64,000 nt of DNA from an uncultured Pseudomonadota bacterium (GTDB lineage: Bacteria; Pseudomonadota; Gammaproteobacteria; Burkholderiales; JALYOK01): NCBI GenBank assembly GCA_902826775.1, contig CADEHE010000010.1, positions 129,936-193,935 of the forward strand. Direction: 5' to 3'. The position numbers and the translations under genes are program-made. The notes under the pieces were generated by a model. That model did not search any database, was not told where the DNA came from, and saw only the letters and a list, made by a program, of their open reading frames with translations. Shown here piece after piece: positions 17,165-25,144 of the stretch (the first letter of the stretch is position 1; each line of letters starts with the position of its first letter).

Positions 17165-17803
17165 GTGACCGAATCGCAACTGCGCGAACAGATCTGCTTG
17201 CTCGGGAAAGCGCTTTACGACCGCGGCTATACGCACGGCAGCACCGGCAACTTAAGTGTGCGCTGCGATGAGGGCTGGTTGCTGACACCGACCAATTCGT
17301 GCCTGGGCCGGCTCGATCCGGCGCGCTTATCGAAGATGAGTTGGGACGGCAAGCTGATTAGCGGCGATCAACCGTCGAAGGAATCCTTCTTTCATCTCGC
17401 CGTCTATCAGGAGCGCAGTAAGCTGAGCGCGGTGGTGCATTTGCATTCGACTTACTCGGTTGCGGTGTCGGTTCTACCAAGCGTCAATCCGGACGCAGTG
17501 CTGCCGCCGCTGACGGCGTATTACGTGATGCGCATCGGCAATTTGAAATTGTTGCCGTACTACAAGCCGGGCGACAAGTCGCTCGCCGCGGCAGTCGGCG
17601 CTGCGGCGAAGTCGCATCATGCGATCTTGCTCGCCAATCACGGCCCGATCGTCGCCGGAACGACGTTGGAGGCGGCGGTCGATGCGGTGGAAGAGCTAGA
17701 GCAAACCGCCAAGTTGTACTTGCTTCTGCGCGGCGAGCACCCGCGCATTCTGACCCTTGAGCAAGTCGAAGAACTGCGCGCGGCATTTCCCCCGCCGGGT
17801 TGA
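17165..17803 (+). CDS. otnC: 3-oxo-tetronate 4-phosphate decarboxylase, class II aldolase family
   Basis: About 212 residues with the class II aldolase/adducin fold. It shows the phosphate-binding THGSTGNLSVR, the catalytic Glu in PSKESFFHLAVY, the zinc ligands HLHSTYSVAVS and the third ligand in LLANHGPIVAG. The pair with otnK points to OtnC, which decarboxylates 3-oxo-tetronate 4-phosphate to dihydroxyacetone phosphate and feeds glycolysis. GTG 17165 has an AGGG site 8 bases upstream; GTG 17156 is an alternative adding three residues. A related fuculose- or ribulose-phosphate aldolase role is less likely given the neighbour. Confidence 0.9.
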   Translation: MTESQLREQICLLGKALYDRGYTHGSTGNLSVRCDEGWLLTPTNSCLGRLDPARLSKMSWDGKLISGDQPSKESFFHLAVYQERSKLSAVVHLHSTYSVAVSVLPSVNPDAVLPPLTAYYVMRIGNLKLLPYYKPGDKSLAAAVGAAAKSHHAILLANHGPIVAGTTLEAAVDAVEELEQTAKLYLLLRGEHPRILTLEQVEELRAAFPPPG

Positions 17804-18165
17804 GCCGACGAACACCTTCTACCACGGACCAAACGCTACCGTAGTTCTCGGCTAGGCCGAATTCTGCAAATGTGCGCGACATTGCGGTTTGCAGCTTCCC
17901 GCTTTCGCGGGAATGACGCCTATGCTATTTCCTACGCGCCTATTCCAATCGGAGGTCTAGCCATGAAGCTTATCGGAATACACCAACGTCATTCCGCGAA
18001 AACGGAAATGTATGATGCCCAGCGGTAGACGCACGTCATCCCCGCGAAAGTGTGATCTGGGTGCAAATTCGTCTCCCCGCACTTGGCTACCCGCCGCACT
18101 CGTTTTGGCGGCTGCAAGTCGTCCTACCGTAAAATGCGCCCATGCAAACCAATAGAGACACTTCC
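17804..18165. repeat. intergenic region with short palindromic repeat relics
   Basis: This gap carries a perfect 7-bp stem palindrome TTCCCGC-TTTC-GCGGGAA (17896-17913) followed by TGAC, plus two decayed relatives around 17988-18011 and 18034-18050 (GTCATTCC.. and GTCATCCCC..). They belong to the same class as the GTCATTCCCGC repeats at 28.6 kb. These are non-coding dispersed repeats. No real gene is visible. Confidence 0.7.
18130..18135 (+). promoter_or_regulatory. candidate -10 box for the aldehyde dehydrogenase
   Basis: A TAAAAT hexamer 31 bases before ATG 18166. If used, transcription starts near 18142, which argues against the in-frame ATG at 18142 as translation start. There is no good -35. 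Confidence 0.35.
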
Positions 18166-19605
18166 ATGACCGCAGGAAAAGTATTCATCAACAACAAATG
18201 GCACGAACCCGCGAGCGGCGAGACTATCTCGGTCGTCGACCCGAGTACCGGAGAAACCTTCACGAAAATCGCCCGTGGCACCAAGCCGGACGTCGACAAA
18301 GCCGTGGCCGCCGCGCGCGCGGCGTTCGAGGGGCCGTGGAGCCGCATGGCGCCGCACGAGCGCGGGCGCCTGCTCAACAAACTGAGCGAGGCGATCTTGG
18401 CGCATCACGAAGAGTTATCGCAAATTGAAGCGCGCGACACCGGTAAACCCATGAAGCAGGCGCGCGCCGACATCACCGTGTGCGCGCGCTACTTTGAGTT
18501 CTACGCCGGTGCGTGCGACAAACTGCACGGCGATGTCATTCCGTTCAAGGAGGGCTATACCATCCTCGCGCTGCGCGAACCGCACGGCGTCACCGGCCAT
18601 ATTATTCCGTGGAACTACCCGGCGCAGATGTTTGGGCGCGGCGTCGCGCCCGCGCTTGCGGCAGGCAACTGCAGCGTGGTCAAGCCGGCCGAAGATGCAT
18701 GCTTGTCACACTTGCGCATCGCAGAATTAATGGCTGAAGTCGGCTTTCCCGAAGGCGTGATCAACGTCGTGCCCGGTTATGGGCGGGAAGCGGGTGCCGC
18801 GCTGGCCGAGCACACCGGCATCGATCACATGTCGTTTACCGGTTCCACCGTCACCGGCGCGAATGTCGGCGCGGCAGCAGCTAAGAATCACATTCCGACG
18901 ACCATGGAGTTGGGCGGCAAATCACCGCAAGTCGTGTTCGCCGACGCCGATCTTGATGCTGCGCTGCCGGTGTTGGCCAACGCCATCATTCAAAACGCGG
19001 GGCAAACCTGCTCGGCGGGCAGCCGATTGCTGGTCGAGCAGTCGCACTACGAAGAAGTGATCGAGAAGCTCGGCGCGCGTTTCGGTAATCTGCGGGTGGG
19101 GTCATCGCAACAAGACCTCGACTGTGGTCCGCTCATTCGTGGCGGGCAGCTCGATCGCGTGCTCGGCTTCCTGAAGCTCGCCGCCGATGCCAACGTCAAA
19201 GTTGCCGGCAAAGGCAGCGTGGACCCGGCGGCACCCGAAGGCGGCTTCTACGTCGCGCCGCAGTTGTTGCGCGACGTGCCGCCCAACCACACGCTCGCGC
19301 AGGACGAGATTTTTGGCCCGGTCATCGTCGCCATGCCATTCAAAGACGAAGCAGAAGCGATTCGCATGGCCAATGGCACCGCGTACGGCTTGAACTGCGG
19401 CATCTGGACGCGCGACGGCGGACGCCAAATGCGCCTCGCGAAAGCCATTCGCAGCGGCCAGGTGTACATCAACGACTACGGTGCCGGCGGCGGTGTCGAG
19501 TTGCCGTTCGGCGGCTTCAAGCACAGCGGCCACGGGCGTGAGAAGGGGTTCGAAGCGCTGTACGGTTTCACTGCTGTCAAGACCGTTGCGATCAAGCACG
19601 GTTGA
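18166..19605 (+). CDS. NAD(P)-dependent aldehyde dehydrogenase
   Basis: A complete ALDH-superfamily enzyme of 479 residues. Landmarks are the oxyanion/cofactor segment IIPWNYPAQM, the Rossmann loop FTGSTVTG, the general base Glu in MELGGKSP, the catalytic Cys in GQTCSAG and the EIFGPV motif. It is closest in style to betaine/gamma-aminobutyraldehyde-type dehydrogenases, but the substrate cannot be read from the sequence. It should oxidise an aldehyde to the acid in the cytoplasm. ATG 18166 begins at the usual N-terminus; an ATG eight codons earlier is possible. Its stop codon touches the left arm of a 14-bp inverted repeat. Confidence 0.93.
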   Translation: MTAGKVFINNKWHEPASGETISVVDPSTGETFTKIARGTKPDVDKAVAAARAAFEGPWSRMAPHERGRLLNKLSEAILAHHEELSQIEARDTGKPMKQARADITVCARYFEFYAGACDKLHGDVIPFKEGYTILALREPHGVTGHIIPWNYPAQMFGRGVAPALAAGNCSVVKPAEDACLSHLRIAELMAEVGFPEGVINVVPGYGREAGAALAEHTGIDHMSFTGSTVTGANVGAAAAKNHIPTTMELGGKSPQVVFADADLDAALPVLANAIIQNAGQTCSAGSRLLVEQSHYEEVIEKLGARFGNLRVGSSQQDLDCGPLIRGGQLDRVLGFLKLAADANVKVAGKGSVDPAAPEGGFYVAPQLLRDVPPNHTLAQDEIFGPVIVAMPFKDEAEAIRMANGTAYGLNCGIWTRDGGRQMRLAKAIRSGQVYINDYGAGGGVELPFGGFKHSGHGREKGFEALYGFTAVKTVAIKHG

Positions 19606-19730
19606 ACCTAGATCCGGCGATTGGGTGCGTAGCGTGCTCACCCACGCGGTGATGCGAAAAATTGGAGCCAAACTTAATGTACACGCGCCACTCCGAAGAA
19701 CGACAAGCGGTCAACTGCCGGATCTAGGTT
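19605..19730. repeat. inverted repeat flanking 98 bp between two genes
   Basis: The arms AACCTAGATCCGGC (19605-19618) and its exact complement (19717-19730) enclose 98 bp. Similarity continues a few bases inward (CGATTG versus a CAGTTGA complement). The left arm overlaps the last base of the aldehyde dehydrogenase stop, and the right arm overlaps the TTG start of the next gene. It looks like a small non-autonomous element or its remnant; no target duplication was recognised. Confidence 0.6.
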
Positions 19731-20355
19731 GAAGATTCACGCGCTGCTATTTTCGCTGCTCGCATGGGTGAGCAGCGCTGCGGCGCAGCCGCAGCAGCTG
19801 AAGAAGCTGCCACCGTTGCGAGAGGGCGACATCGTCTTTCACAGCTCGCGCTCGACGCAAAGCCTGGCCATACAACGCGCCACTGGCTCGCCCTACAGCC
19901 ACATGGGCGTGGTGCTGATGCGCGATGGCCGAGCGTGTGTTTTCGAAGCGGTGGCCACGGTGCGTTGCACGCCGCTGCGTAAATGGATTGCGCGTGGCAG
20001 CGGCGGCCATTTTGTCGCCAAGCGCTTGCGCGACGCCGGCTCGCGACTGAATGAGGCGGGTTTGCTCAGACTGCGTACCGCAGGCAGGAGTTATGAGCGG
20101 CGCGCCTACGATCTCGCCTTCGATTGGTCGGATGAGAAAATGTACTGTTCCGAGCTGGTTTGGAAGATGTATCGCGCAGCACTGAACGTGGAGATTGGCG
20201 CGTTGCAGCGGATGCGCGAGTTTAAGCTCGGCGATGCAGCGGTAAAGGCAAAACTGCGTGAGCGTTACGGTGCGCGTGTGCCGCTCGATCAGTGGGTAAT
20301 ATCGCCGGTGGCCATGTTCGAATCGGTGTTGCTGGAAACAGTGGCGCAGCGCTAA
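19729..20355 (+). CDS. YiiX/YebB-like NlpC/P60-family cysteine hydrolase, exported
   Basis: This 208-residue protein has a short signal peptide (about 1-19, ending SSAAA) and the permuted NlpC/P60 fold of YiiX-like enzymes. The conserved blocks are REGDIVFHSS, TGSPYSHMGVV (catalytic His) and DEKMYCSELVWK (catalytic Cys). Relatives act as amidases on peptide or lipid amide bonds; the substrate is unknown. The start is TTG 19729, the only codon giving an intact signal peptide, and it lies within the right arm of an inverted repeat. The stop overlaps the convergent DUF3025 gene by 4 bp. Confidence 0.82.
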   Translation: MKIHALLFSLLAWVSSAAAQPQQLKKLPPLREGDIVFHSSRSTQSLAIQRATGSPYSHMGVVLMRDGRACVFEAVATVRCTPLRKWIARGSGGHFVAKRLRDAGSRLNEAGLLRLRTAGRSYERRAYDLAFDWSDEKMYCSELVWKMYRAALNVEIGALQRMREFKLGDAAVKAKLRERYGARVPLDQWVISPVAMFESVLLETVAQR

Positions 20356-21197
20356 TCGTGCCGGAGTGTTTCGCTTGCCCCTGACGCCGTAACGGCAGCG
20401 CTGCGCCGGCTACGAAAGTACGCCGTGTTGTCGTAGAAATCTGCGTGTTCGTTCTCCGGCCACCAGCCCGGCACGCCAAGTATGGGGAGGGGATGCAGCG
20501 CGGCGGGTTCTATGTGGGATTCGGCGCACCAACGACTGACGTGCGCATCCAATGCGGCGATCAATTCGCTTGCGGTGGCGGCGAGCAAGTTTGGCTGCAC
20601 CGGGACGAGCAGGGCTTTGCTCGTCAGGCCTACATAAGGACGCAGCGTTTGCTCGCACAGTCCGTGGCCGAACAGCACGAAGCGCATCCGCGCCGCGACT
20701 TTCTCTCGCTCACGCCAGAATAACTCTTTCCAATTCATATTCCGCAACAGGTCGAGCAATTCTGGCGCATCGCTCGCGACGATGACGCCGCTTTCGTCGA
20801 GCAGAGTCAAAGCGTCACGCACCCGCGTGCGCTGGTTAGCGCTGCTGGCGCGGCGTTGTGCTTCATCGTAATGGCGTGCGTTGATTGCCGCCTTGGCTCG
20901 CGGGAAGCGGATCCAAACGAGCGCGTTGAACAAATCATGCCAATTGCGCGCACGCGTGGCGACCATACCGGTTTCGTAGATGCGCTGCTCGTAGCCCAGC
21001 GCATCATGCAACGATTCTTGCGCGACGAAAGCAATCGGCTTGCCGGCGCGGGTCAGCGCGGGCGTGGCGCTGGTCCAGAATGTATTGTACGCGGCCACAT
21101 CTGGCCAAACGGAGAATTGAAGCTGGCCGAAGTAGGGGGCCAACATCGCCGGATGCAAGCCCGCTGGCAGCAATCTCGCTTGATCGGCGGTTCTCAT
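20352..21197 (-). CDS. DUF3025 family protein
   Basis: A cytoplasmic protein of about 281 residues with the landmarks I associate with DUF3025: YEQRIYETGMV, WHDLFNALVWIRFPRAK, RDALTLLDESGV and FGHGLCEQ. The function of the family is unknown. Its ATG at 21197 overlaps the stop of the membrane-protein gene by 4 bp (ATGA), so the two are translated together. A longer open frame runs upstream but lies inside the neighbouring gene and should be ignored. It converges on the YiiX-like gene. Confidence 0.85.
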   Translation of the reverse strand: MRTADQARLLPAGLHPAMLAPYFGQLQFSVWPDVAAYNTFWTSATPALTRAGKPIAFVAQESLHDALGYEQRIYETGMVATRARNWHDLFNALVWIRFPRAKAAINARHYDEAQRRASSANQRTRVRDALTLLDESGVIVASDAPELLDLLRNMNWKELFWREREKVAARMRFVLFGHGLCEQTLRPYVGLTSKALLVPVQPNLLAATASELIAALDAHVSRWCAESHIEPAALHPLPILGVPGWWPENEHADFYDNTAYFRSRRSAAVTASGASETLRHD

Positions 21198-21604
21198 CCT
21201 CGGGCCTGCATAGACTGGGTTCGCCCGACCAGCAGCGGCATGAGAGCGAAAACGCCGAGCATAAACAAGTAGACGCTGCCCGACACCGGATCTCTGCTTG
21301 CGACATACTCGCCGATCGGCTGGTGTCGCAGCCAAACCACCATCGCCAATTCCGCTGCGATAAGCGCAAGTATCGCGAGCGCTCCCACGGCGAGGCGGGG
21401 GCCGGTAGTAGGCGGCACGGCGAATTTGCGCACCACATAGCGCGCGGCGAAGAAGATGACGGCGAACATAATCGGCATCTCGATCAATTCCGCCATGCGT
21501 TCGCCCAAGCGCGGCACCAAGAACGGCACGCGGATCACGCCCAGCGCGAAACCGGCGCCGAACGAAAGACCAAAGTAGGCGAGCGCGGCTTGTACGTTCT
21601 TCAT
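21194..21604 (-). CDS. small multi-pass membrane protein of unknown function
   Basis: The 136-residue protein has about four hydrophobic segments (near residues 5-30, 40-58, 70-90 and 105-127) and few charged residues between them. I do not recognise a named family. It is first in a two-gene unit with the DUF3025 gene, with which it overlaps by 4 bp. Upstream lies a 526-bp gap with no recognisable gene. An inner-membrane location is inferred from hydrophobicity alone. Confidence 0.75.
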   Translation of the reverse strand: MKNVQAALAYFGLSFGAGFALGVIRVPFLVPRLGERMAELIEMPIMFAVIFFAARYVVRKFAVPPTTGPRLAVGALAILALIAAELAMVVWLRHQPIGEYVASRDPVSGSVYLFMLGVFALMPLLVGRTQSMQARG

Positions 21605-22130
21605 GGCAATCGTGGGTGATTGTACCGCTGCGGCGAAGGCCGGCTTCGCGGTCTTCGCGTTGCCCGGAAAGATCGAGATTGCTGCGTCGCTACAAACAAG
21701 AAGCAGCCTTATCTTGCGGTCTGGGCGCGTTCATCGCAATAGTTGACGCAATTTCTAGTGTGGTATCCCACAAATATCTTTCGCAATTCGCGGGCGATTG
21801 CCGATGTAGCCGCATGTATTGCATATTCGATTCGCCATTTGAAACCTCTGGAATTCAGCGAATTATTGGTGGGACACCTCACTAGAATGAGCGCTGTGTC
21901 ACCTCAAGGCGACAAGCAATCCCCTAGACATTTCAAGTGGTTAAATCTTTGCGTCCCACATTGCGTCTGCAATCAACGACACATTCGTGAGCGGGGACAT
22001 TCCCATGAAAGGACAGCATTCGAGTTAAGCTGTTGTTCGCGTTGCCGATTTCACAATGGGCCTAGATCTTGCGTTTAGCTCCCTGCTGGCATACGCCAGA
22101 ACCGTTCTTACCTTCGTTAGGAGATTACAT
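21605..22130. other. gene-poor interval
   Basis: No recognisable coding region in 526 bp. The GC content is visibly lower than in neighbouring genes (for example 21740-21900). GTCCCAC/GTGGGAC-type words occur three times (near 21767, 21872 and 21953). It ends with the AGGAG ribosome site of the small exported protein. It may be decayed DNA. Confidence 0.4.
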
Positions 22131-22292
22131 ATGAAGAAAACCATCGCAGCTATGTTGTTCGCATTCGTCGGTTCCGCAGTTCTGCCTGTCTTCGCAGCCG
22201 ATGCGCCGAAGACCGCTGAAGACTGCAAGAAGATGAACGAAGGCGATCAAGCGAAAATCGATGCTTGCATCAAATCGCTTGAGAAGAAGTAG
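22131..22292 (+). CDS. small exported protein, 53 residues
   Basis: The gene begins at ATG 22131 with AGGAG (22119-22123) 7 bases upstream. The product has a textbook signal peptide (MKKTIAAMLFAFVGSAVLPVFA, cut before ADAP). The mature part is only about 31 residues, highly charged, predicted helical, with two cysteines 16 residues apart (EDCKKMN and DACIKSL). It could fold as a disulfide-stapled helical hairpin in the periplasm. No family is recognised. The good ribosome site and signal peptide make it a real gene despite its size. An in-frame extension to 22056 lacks support. Confidence 0.75.
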   Translation: MKKTIAAMLFAFVGSAVLPVFAADAPKTAEDCKKMNEGDQAKIDACIKSLEKK

Positions 22293-22618
22293 TTGATTGA
22301 CTCGCTCGGCGTTCCCCCCCCCCGCCGGGTGAGTTTCACGAACCGCATCCGCCGTGGATCCTCCTCCTGGCGGCGGATGCGGGGGTTACACCGCCTCGCG
22401 CACCGGTGCGGAGCCGAACGGTTCAGTGGGCGGTCTATAGACAAAACGGCGCGGCATGCATTTGGAGCATGTGCGTGAGTGCCAAACGTAATTGCTACGA
22501 AAAACGGGGAAACATCAATGCGTTCTCCTCATCACGCAACCCGCAAGCCAGTGCAGCAGGCAGGGGACTCGGTCCGATGCTGGAGGGACGCATCGCCGTG
22601 CCTCAAAGCCGGCGGCGG
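22293..22618. other. interval without recognisable gene
   Basis: The 326-bp interval contains a run of ten C (about 22311-22322), which can slip during replication or sequencing, and otherwise no feature I can name. It separates the small exported protein from a convergent methyltransferase gene. Confidence 0.35.
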
Positions 22619-23440
22619 CTAGCCCTTCACTGCGAAAACGCCATCGCCGCTCATGCGCGTGCGAAATCCCGCTCGCTGCAAGCGCTTCGCCACTTCCTGC
22701 GGCACGTCGCGCCCGCTGGTGAGTTTGTTCGGCGTGCCGGTGTAGTGAAACATGCGCCCGTTGCGTTTCAACACGCGGGCCAATGCATCGTAGAAGGTTT
22801 GCGAATAAAGTTCGCCGGCGATGCCGAAGCGCGGCGGGTCGTGCAAGATGGCATCGACCGAGGCAGTGGGCATCGTCGCGACCGCCTGCGTGACGTCAGC
22901 TTCGATCAACGACAGCGCGCCGCCGGGCGCGGGCGACCATGGGTTCAGCTTGCGCAGCCAGATCACGTCCGCGTTCTTTTCATAGGAAATGACCTGTGCC
23001 GCGCCGCCGGCCAAACACCAAGCGGCGAAGTAACCGAGGCCGCCGCAAGTATCCAGAACGGCTTTTCCACGCGGCTGGATCAGCTCGACTTTGCGCTGTG
23101 CGTCGAGATAGGGGGAGATCTGCTGCGTGGGCAGCATCTTGATGCCGTCGATCTCGAAGGTCGGTGCGCCCCATTGGGTCGGCACCAGCTTGATGAGTGA
23201 GCCTGAAAAGCGCATGGCGGGCGCGAACGCCGCGCCAGTCCAGTAATAGATAGTCCGCGGCTTGCAGGTCTCGATCCAGGGAAACCGCTCGCCGTGGCAT
23301 CGCCATCCCACTTCGCTCAATTCGACTTCGCATTCGCTGCGGCCCAGATCCAGCGAGCACGATAGCGCATGCGTGCCGGCCCGCATGGCGTTGTGTAGAG
23401 TGGCGTGAGTGTCGGCTGTCAGGACGGGATTCATCGCCAT
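22619..23440 (-). CDS. predicted SAM-dependent methyltransferase
   Basis: The 273-residue protein has an N-terminal region of about 110 residues without a recognised fold, followed by a class I methyltransferase domain. Motif I is VLDTCGGLGYFA (SAM binding), an acidic residue ends strand 2 (ISYEKN), and motif IV reads ILHDPPRF. The layout recalls the COG2521-type predicted methyltransferases, whose substrates are unknown. DPPR at motif IV resembles the N/D-PP-Y/F motif of N-methyltransferases, so RNA, DNA or protein amino groups are possible. The start is ATG 23440 or 23434. Confidence 0.75.
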   Translation of the reverse strand: MAMNPVLTADTHATLHNAMRAGTHALSCSLDLGRSECEVELSEVGWRCHGERFPWIETCKPRTIYYWTGAAFAPAMRFSGSLIKLVPTQWGAPTFEIDGIKMLPTQQISPYLDAQRKVELIQPRGKAVLDTCGGLGYFAAWCLAGGAAQVISYEKNADVIWLRKLNPWSPAPGGALSLIEADVTQAVATMPTASVDAILHDPPRFGIAGELYSQTFYDALARVLKRNGRMFHYTGTPNKLTSGRDVPQEVAKRLQRAGFRTRMSGDGVFAVKG

Positions 23441-23531
23441 GCTCTATGCCTGCCGCAGCGCCTGCGCTCCGGCAGCTCCTTGGCCTTCGGCGGATATCAC
23501 AAGCAAGCGATCGGCAACAGCCAAGGCAGGA

Positions 23532-23975
23532 TCAAACTTGCATTTCGCGCGCGGGCACTTCGTACTGCCACTGCGGCTCATGCACCCGCTCGACGATGAG
23601 CCAACGCTCGCCCTCGCGGCGCAGCTTGTCCCGATACCAAATCGCGCGCACCGAAATGCGCCGCTCACCATCTTGCTCGTGCAAGAGTGATGCCGTCACG
23701 CGGCTGTCGCACGTCGCCGAATTGTCTTGGACTTCGATGTGCAAATTGCCGAGCGCGTGGACTGTCGCGCCATAGTGGCCCAGGCGCGCTCGCACCCAAT
23801 CTGCCACGCCGCGACCGCCGTGCAACACCTCGGGTTCGAAGTTGTAGCGCGACTGCGCATCTTGCGTGAAGCACGTGGCGACGCGATCCCAGTTTTTGGC
23901 GTCGACGAAATTGAGGTAATCCTCGATGGTTTCGCGGATGGCCTGTTTGTCTAGAGCGGTATTTCCGAGCGACAT
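23532..23975 (-). CDS. nuclear transport factor 2-like (SnoaL-type) protein
   Basis: The 147-residue cytoplasmic protein has the cone-shaped NTF2/SnoaL_4 fold pattern: an N-terminal helix (IRETIEDYLNFVDAKNWDRVATCF), then the strand-rich half with DSRVTASLL and the C-terminal RWLIVERVHEPQW. The family includes hydrolases, isomerases and binding proteins, often for ring compounds; no substrate can be assigned. This is the intact member of a set of tandem copies: fragments of its 5' end recur at about 24.2, 24.5 and 26.2 kb, two of them followed by the same 128-bp palindromic element that lies upstream of this gene. Confidence 0.8.
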   Translation of the reverse strand: MSLGNTALDKQAIRETIEDYLNFVDAKNWDRVATCFTQDAQSRYNFEPEVLHGGRGVADWVRARLGHYGATVHALGNLHIEVQDNSATCDSRVTASLLHEQDGERRISVRAIWYRDKLRREGERWLIVERVHEPQWQYEVPAREMQV

Positions 23976-24013
23976 GGTAGTCCTTGCGGTTCGACCGACA
24001 TAGTTACCCGATA

Positions 24014-24141
24014 GTAGGGCGCAATCCCATTGCGCCGAATGCTGCCGCGATTAATTGCGTGGGCAACGGTTGCGCGCGCGACACGAACCCGGTAGAGCAT
24101 AAGCTGCATAAAACATCCAGCGCAATGGGATTGCGCCCTAC
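24014..24141. repeat. palindrome-ended element, copy 1 (128 bp)
   Basis: The ends are inverted copies of GTAGGGCGCAATCCCATTGC, and each end is itself a hairpin (GGCGCAAT-CCC-ATTGCGCC). The inside, about 80 bp, contains CACGAACCCGGTAGAGC and has no coding capacity. The size and structure fit a non-autonomous miniature element. It lies 38 bp upstream of the NTF2-like start codon. Confidence 0.75.
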
Positions 24142-24151
24142 GCGCTCAGGC

Positions 24152-24292
24152 TCGAAGTTGTAGCGCGACTGCGCATCTTGCGTGAAGCACGCGGCGACGC
24201 GATCCCAGTTTTTTGGCGTCGACGAAATTGAGGTAATCCTCGATGGTTTCGCGGATGGCCTGTTTGTCTGAGGCGGTATTTCCGAGCGGCAT
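24152..24292 (-). pseudogene. 5' fragment of a second NTF2-like gene copy, frameshifted
   Basis: This segment repeats the first 47 codons of the NTF2-like gene at 23532-23975 with about 95% identity, including its start codon and leader. A T5 run has become T6 near 24209-24214, which shifts the frame after VDAK, and the rest of the gene is missing. It is a tandem duplication remnant (period about 316 bp together with the palindromic element). Confidence 0.85.
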
Positions 24293-24330
24293 GGTATTCC
24301 TTGCGGTTCGACTCACATAGTTATCCGATA

Positions 24331-24458
24331 GTAGGGCGCAATCCCATTGCGCCGAATGCTGTCGCGATTGATCGCGTTGGCGACGGTTGCGCGCGCTACA
24401 CGAACCCGGTAGAGCATAAGCTGCATAAAACATCCGGCGCAATGGGATTGCGCCCTAC
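24331..24458. repeat. palindrome-ended element, copy 2 (128 bp)
   Basis: This is the same size and same ends as the element at 24014-24141, differing by only a few substitutions. It stands at the same distance (38 bp) upstream of the fragment's start codon, so gene start and element were duplicated as one block. Confidence 0.8.
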
Positions 24459-24481
24459 GCGCTGGGATTCGTTGCCCGGGT

Positions 24482-24539
24482 AATCTTTGATGGTCTCCTG
24501 AGTCGCCAGCTTGTTTAGGAGTTTGGTTTCGAGCGACAT
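24482..24539 (-). pseudogene. remnant of a third NTF2-like gene start
   Basis: About 58 bp resemble the first 19 codons of the NTF2-like gene (start MSLE.., then a diverged helix) with roughly 65-70% identity. It is too short to encode anything and is an older, more decayed copy than the neighbouring one. Confidence 0.5.
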
Positions 24540-24587
24540 AAGCCTTCTCTGGTTTTCCGCGGCGTCGGCTTGCTAGGTGCTTCCAGA

Positions 24588-25049
24588 TCAGATAGCAGAA
24601 ACAGTCAGCGTAATGTAAAAGTTCGCTATGTTGTCCCATCTCTTTTCTAGGGTTTCCTCCGACACCATGCGAATTGAGTACGAGGCGTAAGCGCCATTGG
24701 CCATCGGGTGCGAACGCTTGAACGTGCCTTCCCGCCCATTCTTTGGAAACCAACCGCAGCATTCAAATACAAGCCGGCCCATACCGTATTTCTTGACGAG
24801 CAAGGCTTCGGCGGATCGGGCATGCCTACCTGGAATCGTATAAACGGATTCGCACAAGATCTGTGAGGGCTGCGTAGGCTTTTCGCTCTCGACGAGTTTG
24901 GCGTGAGGGATATGAATTTGGTTCAACTTTAGGAGATCGCCGCTGCAATGTACCCCCGTTTGCGCGACAGCCGGATCGGCATGCAGATGACACCACAGCA
25001 AGACAATCCATAGCTTGTGAACTGCGGTGGATTTAGATGAATTGAGCAT
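24588..25049 (-). CDS. hypothetical exported protein
   Basis: The 153-residue frame has a signal-peptide-like N-terminus (LWIVLLWCHLHADPAVAQ, cut near residue 30). The mature part contains four cysteines (VHCSG, ILCES, FECCGW) and a C-terminal strand-like FYITLTVSAI. I do not recognise the family. The base composition is less GC-rich than the neighbouring genes and there is no strong ribosome site, so recent acquisition or a wrong start is possible. It lies between decayed NTF2-like copies and a quinone oxidoreductase gene, in a repeat-rich stretch. Confidence 0.5.
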   Translation of the reverse strand: MLNSSKSTAVHKLWIVLLWCHLHADPAVAQTGVHCSGDLLKLNQIHIPHAKLVESEKPTQPSQILCESVYTIPGRHARSAEALLVKKYGMGRLVFECCGWFPKNGREGTFKRSHPMANGAYASYSIRMVSEETLEKRWDNIANFYITLTVSAI

Positions 25050-25144
25050 ATGGGCTAGCGAGAAAGGCTAGAGCAATCGTGGCGGGTGATCCTGCTTGCC
25101 ATGAGCCACTATATCAGCCACGTTTAGTCTTCGCCCCTTGCGCG

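Noticed and set aside
17962..18027. 21-codon frame with a good GGAGG site
   Set aside because: It overlaps palindromic repeat relics, encodes no recognisable peptide and has no signal or partner; the ribosome site is probably chance.
24014..24141. tRNA-like segment inside the palindromic element
   Set aside because: A CGAACCCGGTAGAGC stretch looks like a T-arm or D-arm fragment, but no acceptor stem or anticodon arm can be folded around it.
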